Positions 53,482 to 61,319 of a stretch of 64,000 nucleotides of DNA are shown piece after piece (position 1 is the stretch's first letter; each line of letters starts with the position of its first letter). Position numbers and translations under genes: made by a program. The notes below the pieces were generated by a model. That model was not told where the DNA came from. It saw only the letters and a list, made by a program, of their open reading frames with translations, and searched no databases. Source of the DNA: Hymenobacter taeanensis (GTDB lineage: Bacteria > Bacteroidota > Bacteroidia > Cytophagales > Hymenobacteraceae); NCBI RefSeq assembly GCF_013137895.1, contig NZ_CP053538.1, positions 2,231,501 to 2,295,500 on the forward strand, written 5' to 3'.

Positions 53482-54843
53482 ATGGCTTCTTACCTCGAAC
53501 AGAACCAAGAGCGTTTTTTGAGCGAACTGATGGACTGGCTCCGCATCCCGTCGGTTTCCGCTGATCCTAAGTTTCATGGCGACGTACTGCGTGCCGCTGA
53601 GTACCTGAAAGCCCGCTTCGAGGAAGTAGGCCTGGAGAACGTGGAGCTGTGCCCCACGGCCGGCAACCCCATTGTGTACGGCGAGAAAATCATTGACCCC
53701 AGCCTGCCCACCGTGCTGGTGTACGGCCACTACGATGTGCAGCCCGCCGACCCGTACGAGCTCTGGACTTCTGGCCCCTTCGAGCCGGTTATTAAAGACG
53801 GCAAGATCTACGCCCGTGGCGCCTGCGACGATAAAGGCCAGGTGTACATGCACGTGAAGGCCCTGGAAGTGATGAACCAGGATGGTGGCGTGCCCTGCAA
53901 CGTGAAGGTGATGATTGAGGGCGAGGAAGAAATTGGCTCGAATAACTTGGCCATCTTCGTGCGCGAAAACAAGGAGAAGCTCAAGGCTGATGTTATCCTG
54001 ATTTCGGATACCGGCATGCTCGCCAATGACCAGCCCAGCATTGAGGTAGGCTTACGGGGCCTGAGCTACCATGAGGTGGAAGTAACCGGCCCCAACCGCG
54101 ACCTGCACTCCGGTCTCTACGGCGGCGCCGTGGCTAACCCCATCAACGTGCTTTGCAAGATGATTGCCAGCCTGCACGATGAGAACAACCACATCACCAT
54201 TCCGGAATTCTACAACAACGTAGCCGTACTCACGGACGAGGAACGCGCCGAACTGAACCGCGTACCGCACTCCGACGACGAGTTCAAGCAGAGCATCGGC
54301 CTGCCCGATACCTACGGTGAGAAAGGTTATACTACAGTTGAGCGCATCGGCATCCGGCCTACGCTGGACGTGAACGGCATTTGGGGCGGCTACACCGGCG
54401 AGGGCGCCAAAACGGTTATTGCCTCTAAGGCCTTTGCTAAAATCTCGATGCGCCTGGTGCCTCACCAGACCTCCGAAGAAATCACCGAAATCTTCCAGAA
54501 GCACTTCACCAGCATTGCGCCCAGCGGCGTAACGGTGGTGGTGCGGCCCCACCACGGTGGCGAGCCCGTAGTTACGCCCACCGACTCAGTGGCCTACAAA
54601 GCCGCTGCCGATGCCATGGAAATCACCTTCGGTAAGCGCCCCATCCCCACGCGCGGCGGCGGCTCCATTCCAATTGTAGCCATGTTCAAAACTGAGCTTG
54701 GTCTTGATACCGTGCTGTTGGGCTTTGGTCTCGACTCGGATGCCATTCACTCGCCCAACGAGCACTACGGCGTATTCAACTTCCTGAAAGGCATTGAGAC
54801 TATCCCGCATTTCTACCGCAACTACGCGGCAGCCATAAAATAG
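53482..54843 (+). CDS. M20 family dipeptidase
   Basis: A 453-residue zinc metallopeptidase of the M20 (carnosinase-like/CNDP) group. Metal and catalytic motifs: VYGHYDVQPADPYELW (His, Asp), YARGACDDKGQVY (bridging Asp), MIEGEEEIGSNNL (catalytic and ligand glutamates), LISDTGMLANDQPSIEVGLR, and the final histidine region DAIHSPNEHYGVFNF. There is no signal peptide, so it hydrolyses dipeptides in the cytoplasm. It ends at a very long hairpin shared with the convergent barrel gene. Confidence 0.93.
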   Translation: MASYLEQNQERFLSELMDWLRIPSVSADPKFHGDVLRAAEYLKARFEEVGLENVELCPTAGNPIVYGEKIIDPSLPTVLVYGHYDVQPADPYELWTSGPFEPVIKDGKIYARGACDDKGQVYMHVKALEVMNQDGGVPCNVKVMIEGEEEIGSNNLAIFVRENKEKLKADVILISDTGMLANDQPSIEVGLRGLSYHEVEVTGPNRDLHSGLYGGAVANPINVLCKMIASLHDENNHITIPEFYNNVAVLTDEERAELNRVPHSDDEFKQSIGLPDTYGEKGYTTVERIGIRPTLDVNGIWGGYTGEGAKTVIASKAFAKISMRLVPHQTSEEITEIFQKHFTSIAPSGVTVVVRPHHGGEPVVTPTDSVAYKAAADAMEITFGKRPIPTRGGGSIPIVAMFKTELGLDTVLLGFGLDSDAIHSPNEHYGVFNFLKGIETIPHFYRNYAAAIK

Positions 54844-54847
54844 AAAA

Positions 54848-54923
54848 AATAGCCAGTAGGGCACAAGAAAAGGCTCGCTTCCGATGTTGGAGGCGAGCCT
54901 TTTCTTGTGCCCTACTGGCTATT
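54848..54923. terminator. 31-bp perfect bidirectional hairpin
   Basis: 54848-54878 is exactly complementary to 54893-54923; with four more pairs (one G-T) the stem reaches 35 bp around GATGTT. It contains AAAAGG/CCTTTT and A-runs outside. Its right arm overlaps the stop codon of the minus-strand barrel gene ending at 54919. It serves both convergent genes. Confidence 0.9.
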
Positions 54924-55629
54924 GACCACCCAACTTATAGCTGGCCTGAAGCTGCAACCCTGAGGTATAGAGACGGGTCTCGGTATTTTGCCCATACGCC
55001 CCAAGCCCGAACATGGCTGTATAGACAGAAGTAATACCTCTGCTATAGCGTATGCCAACGCTGAAGTCTTTGCTTACTTGATAGCCGATTCCGACTACCC
55101 CACTCAGGTTTACACGTTTGTAAACACCTGGAAAAGAGTAAGAGTACTTTTCACTGGTGACCTTAGTTGAGCGACCTCTTATTGCACCGCCCTCAACCTC
55201 TACTTTTTGCTTAACTAACACGTTTAGCTCAGGCCCTATTTCGAAAAATAGACTGCCGGCCGTGAAGTGTACTAGCACTGGTATATCGATATAGTTGAGC
55301 TTTGTGGCTGTCTGTGTGAAGTTTAGTACTGTGGTAGACCCAGGATATAAGGATTCTGAATAGGTACGAGTGCCCTTCATCGAGTACAGCAATTCTGGCT
55401 GTAACATAAGGGAGTTATCGTCTCGCAACCTTATCTGTGCGAAGCCACCGGCGCTGAGCCCCAGTTTATTCTTGTTGGCAACAGCCCCGGCAGGGCCAGA
55501 AACTCCAGCACCGGGGCCAACGAGTGTTGCTAGGCCAGCGCCTGCCTTTACGCCGAAGTGAAGGGATTGTGCATAACCACTTGCTGCTAAACCAATAGTG
55601 CCTAGCAAAACCAAAACAATTCTTTTCAT
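54919..55629 (-). CDS. outer-membrane beta-barrel protein, array member 1
   Basis: A 236-residue PorT-type barrel: signal peptide MKRIVLVLLGTIGLAASGYA, then the shared pattern LHFGVKAGAGLATL, LMLQPELLYSMKGTR, LNYIDIPVLVHFTAGSLFFE, GPELNVLV, VGIGYQVSKDFSVGIRYSRG. The end (LQLQASYKLGGQ) is a terminal strand. It is the last of five related genes on this strand, and its stop lies within a giant hairpin. ATG 55629 is used (GTG 55632 precedes it). The role of such barrels is not known; adhesion or small-molecule passage is possible. Confidence 0.82.
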   Translation of the reverse strand: MKRIVLVLLGTIGLAASGYAQSLHFGVKAGAGLATLVGPGAGVSGPAGAVANKNKLGLSAGGFAQIRLRDDNSLMLQPELLYSMKGTRTYSESLYPGSTTVLNFTQTATKLNYIDIPVLVHFTAGSLFFEIGPELNVLVKQKVEVEGGAIRGRSTKVTSEKYSYSFPGVYKRVNLSGVVGIGYQVSKDFSVGIRYSRGITSVYTAMFGLGAYGQNTETRLYTSGLQLQASYKLGGQ

Positions 55630-55728
55630 CACAATAGTGAAGTAACTATAAATGTATAGGCGTAAGTAAATATAATGCCCAACACGGGTAAGCGCAGGGC
55701 AGTTGCTGCTTACGAAATATTTGGGTCA

Positions 55729-56322
55729 CTATCGCCCATTCAGTGAGTAAGTTAAATATAGCTGAAATACGCTGTTACGGATGTTGTTTTGCACTTTAGT
55801 GCTGCCCACAAGAACTGATTTTTCTACGTTAGTAAATCCACCATTGTAGCGTAGGCCTATGCCTAAGCCAGTTTTACGCTGGTAGCCCAACCCGAATACA
55901 TAGCCGGCATCAACCGTATTGTAACCGTTCTTTACATCAGTAGTGATGTTACTGGTTTTGTTTTTGGCTGCTATCAGGAAACCCACTTGAGGTCCTGCTT
56001 CAAAGAACAACCCGTTGGCATTTACGTGGAAAACCAAGGGCACATCTACGTAGTCGAGGTGAGTAGTAAAGTCGGCGCCCGAGAGTTTAGCGCCCTTGCG
56101 CGAGTACAGCAGTTCAGGCTGAAACGCGAACATGCGGGTGAGGCCAATGTTGGCAAATACACCCGCGTGGTACCCAACGATGCTTTTATAGCCAGAGGCC
56201 TGCTCACCCGAGAAGGAAGACAGAGAGCCGCCCACCTTCAAGCCCAGAGATACATCGCTTTGGGCCTGTACGGTGCTGGCCAGGCCTGTTAGCAGCAATC
56301 CGGAGAGGAAAATTTTCTTCAT
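55729..56322 (-). CDS. outer-membrane beta-barrel protein, array member 2
   Basis: A 197-residue barrel with signal peptide MKKIFLSGLLLTGLASTVQA and array motifs LGLKVGGSLSSFSG, FAFQPELLYSRKGAKL, LDYVDVPLVFHVNANGLFFE, GPQVGFLIAAK, GYVFGLGYQRKTGLGIGLRY. It is the shortest member. No good hairpin is seen in the 100-nt gap after it. The start at 56322 replaces the longer frame to 56382. Confidence 0.82.
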   Translation of the reverse strand: MKKIFLSGLLLTGLASTVQAQSDVSLGLKVGGSLSSFSGEQASGYKSIVGYHAGVFANIGLTRMFAFQPELLYSRKGAKLSGADFTTHLDYVDVPLVFHVNANGLFFEAGPQVGFLIAAKNKTSNITTDVKNGYNTVDAGYVFGLGYQRKTGLGIGLRYNGGFTNVEKSVLVGSTKVQNNIRNSVFQLYLTYSLNGR

Positions 56323-56431
56323 TGTAGTCGTCAAAAACACGGTAATTATTGTCGCGAAACTACGCTGAAATACTTCGTGCATGCTTCAGTAGGCCGCTTC
56401 ATGTGTCTAACCCCCTAAGTTAAACGCAAAA

Positions 56432-56461
56432 CCGCCCGGCTCCTACCAAGGAACCGGGCGG
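56432..56461 (-). terminator. terminator of array member 3
   Basis: CCGCCCGG (56432-56439) pairs with CCGGGCGG (56454-56461), extended by CTCC/GGA; on the minus strand TTTT follows. Confidence 0.85.
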
Positions 56462-56486
56462 CACAAGAGCAAGTGGCCTAGAGGGC

Positions 56487-57185
56487 TTACTTACTGGGAA
56501 TCAGATAGCCCAGGGAGAGCTGCACCGCTGAGTGGCGGGCATTAGCCAGGTCGCCGTTGAAGTAGGTGCCATTGTCGCTCTTCACAAAGTCGCTGAAGGC
56601 GCCGGTGTAGCGCAGGTTCAGGCTAAGGCCATTATCTGCTTGGTAGCCCACGCCAGCTACGTAGCCTAGCTCGCTGCGCTTAAAGCCGCTTACGTCCTTC
56701 TTGTCCTGGGTTTCCGTGACAGTAGGCGTGCCATTCGGCTGGCGCGTACGAGTGAGCTTCGTTTGGTCATTGGCGCTCAGCAGGTAAGAATACTGGGGGC
56801 CAGCTTCCACAATGAAGCCACCGGCGTTGATTTTCAGCAGCACTGGTACATCTAAGTAGTTGTAGTTCACCTTGCCTTCGCGCTTCTCGGTGTAGCCTAC
56901 GCCTAAAACAGTATTGGTGTACTCGTTGGGCTTGTTTTCAAAGCCTTTCTGCGAGTACAAAATTTCCGGCTGAATGGAGAAAAACCCATCGCCGGTTACG
57001 TCGGCGTTCAGCATCACGCCACCCAAGAACCCGAACTTGTTGTTGTAGGTATTCTCGTTTTTAACGTTGCCGGCCAGGTTAGAATAGTTGGTGCCGGCAC
57101 GCAGGCCCAGGCGTACTCCTTGAGCTTGGGCAGAGGTTGCTGCGGCTACGGTAAGCAAGGCAGCAGTAAGCAGTTTGTGGTTCAT
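56487..57185 (-). CDS. outer-membrane beta-barrel protein, array member 3
   Basis: A 232-residue barrel: signal peptide MNHKLLTAALLTVAAATSAQ, then VRLGLRAGTNYSNLAGNVKN, FFSIQPEILYSQKGFENKP, YNYLDVPVLLKINAGGFIVE, AGPQYSYLLSAN, ELGYVAGVGYQADNGLSLNL and the C-terminal strand SAVQLSLGYLIPSK. It shares much of its sequence with member 4, including an identical terminal LSLGYLIPSK, so the two are a recent duplication. AGTGGCCTAG lies just beyond its stop (56472-56481). Confidence 0.84.
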   Translation of the reverse strand: MNHKLLTAALLTVAAATSAQAQGVRLGLRAGTNYSNLAGNVKNENTYNNKFGFLGGVMLNADVTGDGFFSIQPEILYSQKGFENKPNEYTNTVLGVGYTEKREGKVNYNYLDVPVLLKINAGGFIVEAGPQYSYLLSANDQTKLTRTRQPNGTPTVTETQDKKDVSGFKRSELGYVAGVGYQADNGLSLNLRYTGAFSDFVKSDNGTYFNGDLANARHSAVQLSLGYLIPSK

Positions 57186-57266
57186 GGTGCAACAAAAGTT
57201 AGAGGTAGAGAAAGTGCACTGATGCAGCCTGAACTAAAAGTGTGCCAATTACACTTCAGCTTGCCA

Positions 57267-57307
57267 GGTAAAAGGCCGCCCCCACAGCTGAGAACGGCCT
57301 TTTTACC
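57267..57307 (-). terminator. terminator of array member 4
   Basis: GGTAAAAGGCCG (57267-57278) pairs with CGGCCTTTTTACC (57295-57307) with a single-base bulge; T-run on the minus strand. Confidence 0.8.
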
Positions 57308-57323
57308 ATGCAGCAAGGCATGG

Positions 57324-57995
57324 CTACTTGCTCGGAATCAGGTAGCCCAGAGAGAGTTGGAATACGGAGTTGCGGGCGTTGCGCACGTCACTATCCTGGT
57401 AGCCATCTTTACCAAAATCTGTAAAGGAGCCGTTGTAGCGCAGGCCCAAGAGCAAGCCAGCATCTGACTGAAAGCCCAGGCCGGCGGCGTACCCGATTTC
57501 ATTACGGTTCACGTTGCTCAGGTCGCTGGTGCCGCTGCGCTGCGCGGCAGTGTTGCCATTAATGGAAGTCTTGGAGTCGTCCTTCACTTTGAGCAGGTAG
57601 CTATATTGCGGCCCGGCTTCTACGAAGAAGCCACCGGCGTTAATCTTCAGCAGCACCGGTACATCAATGTAATTGTAAGTCCGGTCACCCTCGTACTTAA
57701 TGGTATTGCCGCCAATGTTGAACTGGCTGTCGGCGTACTTAAAGCCCTTTTGCGAGAACAGCACCTCTGGCTGCAACGACAGGAAACCATCATCGAGGAG
57801 GCCTACGTTGAGCATTAGCCCGCCATGAAAGCCTACCTTATTTTCAAAGCGGTCCTCGTCAGTTAGGTCGCCGGAGAGGTTGGAGAGGTTGGCTCCTCCC
57901 TTAATACCCAGGCGGACGCCCTGGGCGTGCGCGGCGGAGGAAGAAAGCGTGGCGGCCGCCAGCAGCGCACCAGCCACAAAAGCTGCTTTTTTCAT
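57324..57995 (-). CDS. outer-membrane beta-barrel protein, array member 4
   Basis: A 223-residue barrel: signal peptide MKKAAFVAGALLAAATLSSS, then VRLGIKGGANLSNLSGDLTD, FLSLQPEVLFSQKGFKYAD, YNYIDVPVLLKINAGGFFVE, AGPQYSYLLKVKDD, EIGYAAGLGFQSDAGLLLGL and the terminal strand SVFQLSLGYLIPSK. It is the closest relative of member 3. Loop segments differ in both length and sequence while strands are kept, as expected for surface-exposed loops. Confidence 0.84.
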   Translation of the reverse strand: MKKAAFVAGALLAAATLSSSAAHAQGVRLGIKGGANLSNLSGDLTDEDRFENKVGFHGGLMLNVGLLDDGFLSLQPEVLFSQKGFKYADSQFNIGGNTIKYEGDRTYNYIDVPVLLKINAGGFFVEAGPQYSYLLKVKDDSKTSINGNTAAQRSGTSDLSNVNRNEIGYAAGLGFQSDAGLLLGLRYNGSFTDFGKDGYQDSDVRNARNSVFQLSLGYLIPSK

Positions 57996-58094
57996 GATGT
58001 AGCTAAAAATGAAGAGTGAAAGGAAGGGGGCAAATACTGTAGTAATACACCTTTAACGCTGGTATATGAATATTAGCGTGATTCTATAAAAAAA

Positions 58095-58123
58095 CAGAGC
58101 CACTCCTTGAGGGAGCGGCTCTG
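58095..58123 (-). terminator. terminator of array member 5
   Basis: CAGAGCC (58095-58101) pairs with GGCTCTG (58117-58123), with CTCC/GGAG inside; on the minus strand a run of seven T follows. Confidence 0.85.
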
Positions 58124-58145
58124 TTGAGAATCACATACCAGACGT

Positions 58146-58901
58146 TTATCGGGTAGGAATCAGGTAGCCTACTTGCAGGGTAAACGCATTGTTGAAGGCT
58201 TTGGGCTCGTTGTCGGTGTTTTTGGTGTCGATGAGGGAGTTAAAGCCTCGTGCATAACGCAGGCCAAGGCTTAGGCCTCCTTCGGTCATGTAGCCAAGAC
58301 CAGCCACCCCACTGATGTCAAACTGGGCTAAATCAGACTTCGATGACTCGCCGCGCTTGATGCCGCTGTAATCCAAGAAGCCACCATCATTATCGGTTTT
58401 GGTTTTGGTACCGTCCGTGTACTTAGTGGTAGTTTGCTGTTTGTTTTTCGAGCCGAACAAATAGCTAACCTGAGGGCCTAGTTCAAAGAAAAGACCACCA
58501 GCATTGATTTTGGCCAGCAGTGGCACGTCTAAGTAATGGAGTACGCGCTGCTGCTCCACCTCGCGGCTTTCTATCGTTTTGCCGTTTTCTACGCCCAGGT
58601 TGCCCGACTGGTTCGACTTAATCTCGTAGCCTTTGCGGTTGTACAACAGCTCTGGGGCAAACGAGAAGAAGCCGTCGCTGCTCAGCGGAACAGAAAGCGA
58701 CACGCCCGCATTATAGCCTAGCTTATAGTCGCCTAGGTCGCTGCTGTAATTAGGGCCGGTAATCTGGCTAACATTATCACCGGAGATGTTAGAATACGTA
58801 GCACCGGCTTTTACACCGATACGAAACCCGCCCGCATCTTGGGCGTGAGCTAGAGAAGCAGCCGAAGCCAATACTAAAGTGAGAGCTGCAATTTTTTTCA
58901 T
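58146..58901 (-). CDS. outer-membrane beta-barrel protein, array member 5
   Basis: A 251-residue barrel, first of the array in transcription order: signal peptide MKKIAALTLVLASAASLAHA, then FRIGVKAGATYSNISGDN, FFSFAPELLYNRKGYEIKSN, LHYLDVPLLAKINAGGLFFE, LGPQVSYLFGSKNKQ, GVAGLGYMTEGGLSLGLRYA, and the end TLQVGYLIPTR. The loop SKNKQQTTTKYTDGTKTKTD is longer and more polar than in its relatives. ATG 58901 is chosen over the frame to 58958. Confidence 0.83.
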   Translation of the reverse strand: MKKIAALTLVLASAASLAHAQDAGGFRIGVKAGATYSNISGDNVSQITGPNYSSDLGDYKLGYNAGVSLSVPLSSDGFFSFAPELLYNRKGYEIKSNQSGNLGVENGKTIESREVEQQRVLHYLDVPLLAKINAGGLFFELGPQVSYLFGSKNKQQTTTKYTDGTKTKTDNDGGFLDYSGIKRGESSKSDLAQFDISGVAGLGYMTEGGLSLGLRYARGFNSLIDTKNTDNEPKAFNNAFTLQVGYLIPTR

Positions 58902-59138
58902 GGGGATGAGGATGGGGATAACACCAATAAATACCACTTCACGGACCGACGCAGCCACGTTCTTCGTGGTTCACAGGGACTCATACCGTAAGCAATAAGT
59001 CAGGGTTGCGACTAAGTAGCCTTTTATTAGTATTAAATAAATGTTTCGTTGTATCTGGCTATGCCAAGCTTAACAGTAGTAGTACTTTATCTACGTTGGA
59101 GGCAAATAGAGTAGGTGCCCCCATCAGGCCAATTTCAT

Positions 59139-59146
59139 TAATTTTG
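59139..59146 (+). promoter_or_regulatory. -7 promoter element of the PagL-like gene
   Basis: TAATTTTG is an exact TAnnTTTG element 23 nt before the ATG at 59169; no -33 TTG is evident. Confidence 0.45.
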
Positions 59147-59168
59147 GCCTGCTTGCCTTCTGCTTTTT

Positions 59169-60287
59169 ATGACGACTCGACTTGTACTGCTGCTAACAGG
59201 CCTACTTGCCACCACTGGTGCAGGCCATGCAAGAGGGCAGAGTGCTAGGCCTGTTCAGCCCACCGGCCCCGTGGTACTGGGAGCCTACGCGCAGGGTAGC
59301 TTTATACTTGCGCACACGCCCGCTGTAAAGCATCTGGCGGTTTCGCACCCCACGGGAGCAGAGTTAAACCTGCAACGCCAAACCAACGGCTCGGCGCCCT
59401 GGCACGCCTGGTACCGCTACCCTAAAGTGGGTCTCGCCTTGGTTTACTATGATTATCATAACCCCGTGCTAGGGAAGTCATATGCCGCCACGGTGTACAT
59501 CAACAAGCCCTTTTTGCGCACGCAGCGCCAAGAGCTAAACTTCCGGATTGGTACTGGCCTAGGGTATTTCCCAACCCGGTATAATCAGGAAACCAACCAC
59601 AAAAATACCATCGTTAGCTCCCGCCTGAATGCCACCATTCAAACGCGGCTGGAGTACGATGTGGCCGTGTCGGAGCACGTAGGCCTGTTGCTGGGGGTGG
59701 GGCTCAACCACTATTCCAATGGCGCTACCACCAAACCTAATTTCGGTATTAATCTGCCCACGGTGCTGCTGGGCCTAAACTACCACCAGCAACGGCCCTT
59801 TGCACCGCTGCCAATAGGAGAGGCTGCCATTATGCCCCCCGACCTGGGCCGCAACTTTGTGGAGCTGAGCACTACGGCCGGCGTGAAGCAGCGCAATGAA
59901 ACCGACCGCACCAAGTACTGGGTCAACTCGGTGACTATTTCGGCTGGCCGCCGCGTGAATCGCAAAAGTAACTTGGTAGTAGGAGTGGAAGGATTCTACG
60001 ACCGCAGCCTCCGGGCCGAACTCCTCGACACAGCCCGTACCACCGATAAGCTCCCAGACGTCAGGAAGGCCGGGGCTTACGTTGGGCATGAGCTGCTCTT
60101 TGGGCGGCTGGCATTTGTGTCGCAGCTGGGATTCTACCTCTATAATCCCTACAAGTCCAACAAGTTCTATTACGAGCGCTTAGGCTTGAAATATCGGTTT
60201 ACTGAGCGTCTGTTTGGCAACGTAGACCTAAAAGTGCACCGCGGCGCCGCCGATGTGGTAGAGTTTCGCCTGGGAGTGCGGCTATAG
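59169..60287 (+). CDS. acyloxyacyl hydrolase / lipid A 3-O-deacylase-like barrel
   Basis: A 372-residue exported protein with a signal peptide (VLLLTGLLATTGAGHARGQ). Around residues 170-200, GVGLNHYSNGATTKPNFGIN matches the PagL-type motif, with histidine and serine (HYSNG) as catalytic residues. PagL removes the 3-O-linked acyl chain of lipid A in the outer membrane and so changes immune recognition and membrane packing. The protein is twice the length of pseudomonal PagL and has additional C-terminal strands ending VVEFRLGVRL. The annotation is by motif; activity is unproven. Confidence 0.75.
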   Translation: MTTRLVLLLTGLLATTGAGHARGQSARPVQPTGPVVLGAYAQGSFILAHTPAVKHLAVSHPTGAELNLQRQTNGSAPWHAWYRYPKVGLALVYYDYHNPVLGKSYAATVYINKPFLRTQRQELNFRIGTGLGYFPTRYNQETNHKNTIVSSRLNATIQTRLEYDVAVSEHVGLLLGVGLNHYSNGATTKPNFGINLPTVLLGLNYHQQRPFAPLPIGEAAIMPPDLGRNFVELSTTAGVKQRNETDRTKYWVNSVTISAGRRVNRKSNLVVGVEGFYDRSLRAELLDTARTTDKLPDVRKAGAYVGHELLFGRLAFVSQLGFYLYNPYKSNKFYYERLGLKYRFTERLFGNVDLKVHRGAADVVEFRLGVRL

Positions 60288-60428
60288 CGCTGCACATTTC
60301 AGGAAGCCGAATGGCGGTTTCAGTAGGGGATAGTGCGGGTTGAGAAAGATGCGATTTGAGAATAGCGCAAGTAGCTGAACCTTGGAACAGATTCTTCACT
60401 GCCACTTACTGCACGCTCTTCTTAACCC

Positions 60429-61070
60429 ATGGAAACTTTCCTGCATCTGAACCGCTGGCTGCACATTGCGGCAGGTTTTACCGGCTTCTTTGTGGCCCCC
60501 GTAGCATTGGCCGTCCGGAAGGGTGGGCCCGCGCACCGGCTCTGGGGCCGCGTGTTTTTCTGGTCGATGCTGGTGGCCGGCACCACGGCTATACTTTCTG
60601 CTTGCCTCAATGGCCTCACGTTTCTGTTGTTGACTGGGGTTTTTAGCCTGTATCTGGCGCAGTTTGGCTACCGCTCGTTGTACCACAAGCGCATGGGCAC
60701 CGAGCACCAAAAGCCTGAGTTATATGATTGGAGTGTGGTAACGCTGGGCCTGCTGCTTTTCGCGGGCACCCTGGCCTACGGAATCCTGAGCCGACCATTT
60801 AACCCGGTGCCCTTGGTGTTTGGTGGCATTGGCCTACTGACGACCCTGCGCCAGCTTCGGGGGTTTATGCGCCCCGGTCCGTGGCCAGCCGGGCAGTGGC
60901 TGCGCAATCATATTTCGGGCTTTGTAGGCTCTTACATTGCCGCAGTTTCGGCTTTCTCAGCCACCAGTCTGAAGTTCATTCCCTTCCCGCTCAACTTCCT
61001 GTGGCCTACGCTGGTGCTAGTACCCGTTTTAATCTGGATGCAGCGTCGCTACCAGCCGCTAGCGGCGTAG
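60429..61070 (+). CDS. integral membrane protein, DUF2306-like
   Basis: A 213-residue membrane protein with about six hydrophobic helices. RWLHIAAGFTGFFVAPVALA followed by KGGPAHRLWGRVFFWSMLVA gives the conserved His/Arg-Gly pattern of DUF2306-like proteins, which may bind heme or cations; this is from memory of the family. Later helices include WSVVTLGLLLFAGTLAYGIL. The function is unknown. It ends in TAG followed by GCCAGT, one base short of the 10-mer. Confidence 0.62.
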   Translation: METFLHLNRWLHIAAGFTGFFVAPVALAVRKGGPAHRLWGRVFFWSMLVAGTTAILSACLNGLTFLLLTGVFSLYLAQFGYRSLYHKRMGTEHQKPELYDWSVVTLGLLLFAGTLAYGILSRPFNPVPLVFGGIGLLTTLRQLRGFMRPGPWPAGQWLRNHISGFVGSYIAAVSAFSATSLKFIPFPLNFLWPTLVLVPVLIWMQRRYQPLAA

Positions 61071-61095
61071 GCCAGTAGTAGCCTCTCTGCTCAAA

Positions 61096-61134
61096 GCAAA
61101 AGCCCCGAGACTATACCTGGCTCGGGGCTTTTGC
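61096..61134. terminator. bidirectional terminator
   Basis: A perfect 14-bp stem GCAAAAGCCCCGAG (61096-61109) with 61121-61134; T-rich sequence on the plus side. It serves the membrane-protein gene and the convergent THX gene. Confidence 0.92.
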
Positions 61135-61135
61135 T

Positions 61136-61256
61136 TTATTTTTTATCGGTTGGTTTGGGAGCTGCAGCCTTCGCGGCGCGCCGTTTTTTTGCGGTGTACC
61201 CCGTAGCTGCCGTTGCTGCGTTTGCCTTTTTGGGTCTTGATGTCTCCTTTGCCCAT
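61136..61256 (-). CDS. 30S ribosomal protein THX, reading frame shifted at an A7 run
   Basis: The frame starts at ATG 61256 as MGKGDIKTQKGKRSNGSYGV, the N-terminal signature of the small ribosomal protein bTHX of Bacteroidota. As read, a run of seven A (T7 at 61184-61190 on the plus strand) puts the rest in another frame, TARREGCSSQTNR, stopping at 61143. Removing one A restores KKRRAAKAAAPKPTDKK and a stop at 61136, just before the terminator, which is the expected family tail. So this is either a one-base sequencing or assembly insertion, a true mutation, or a slippage site that needs +1 frameshifting. The gene was too short to be noticed as a long open frame. Confidence 0.8.
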
Positions 61257-61319
61257 AACTGCTAGTTAATTAAAGGTGAAACTGACAATTAACTAAGCTA
61301 CAGCAACCGAATGGCTTTG

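Noticed and set aside
53362..53853. 163-codon minus-strand frame over the dipeptidase start
   Set aside because: It covers the conserved M20 metal motifs on the other strand and would overlap its promoter; a shadow frame.
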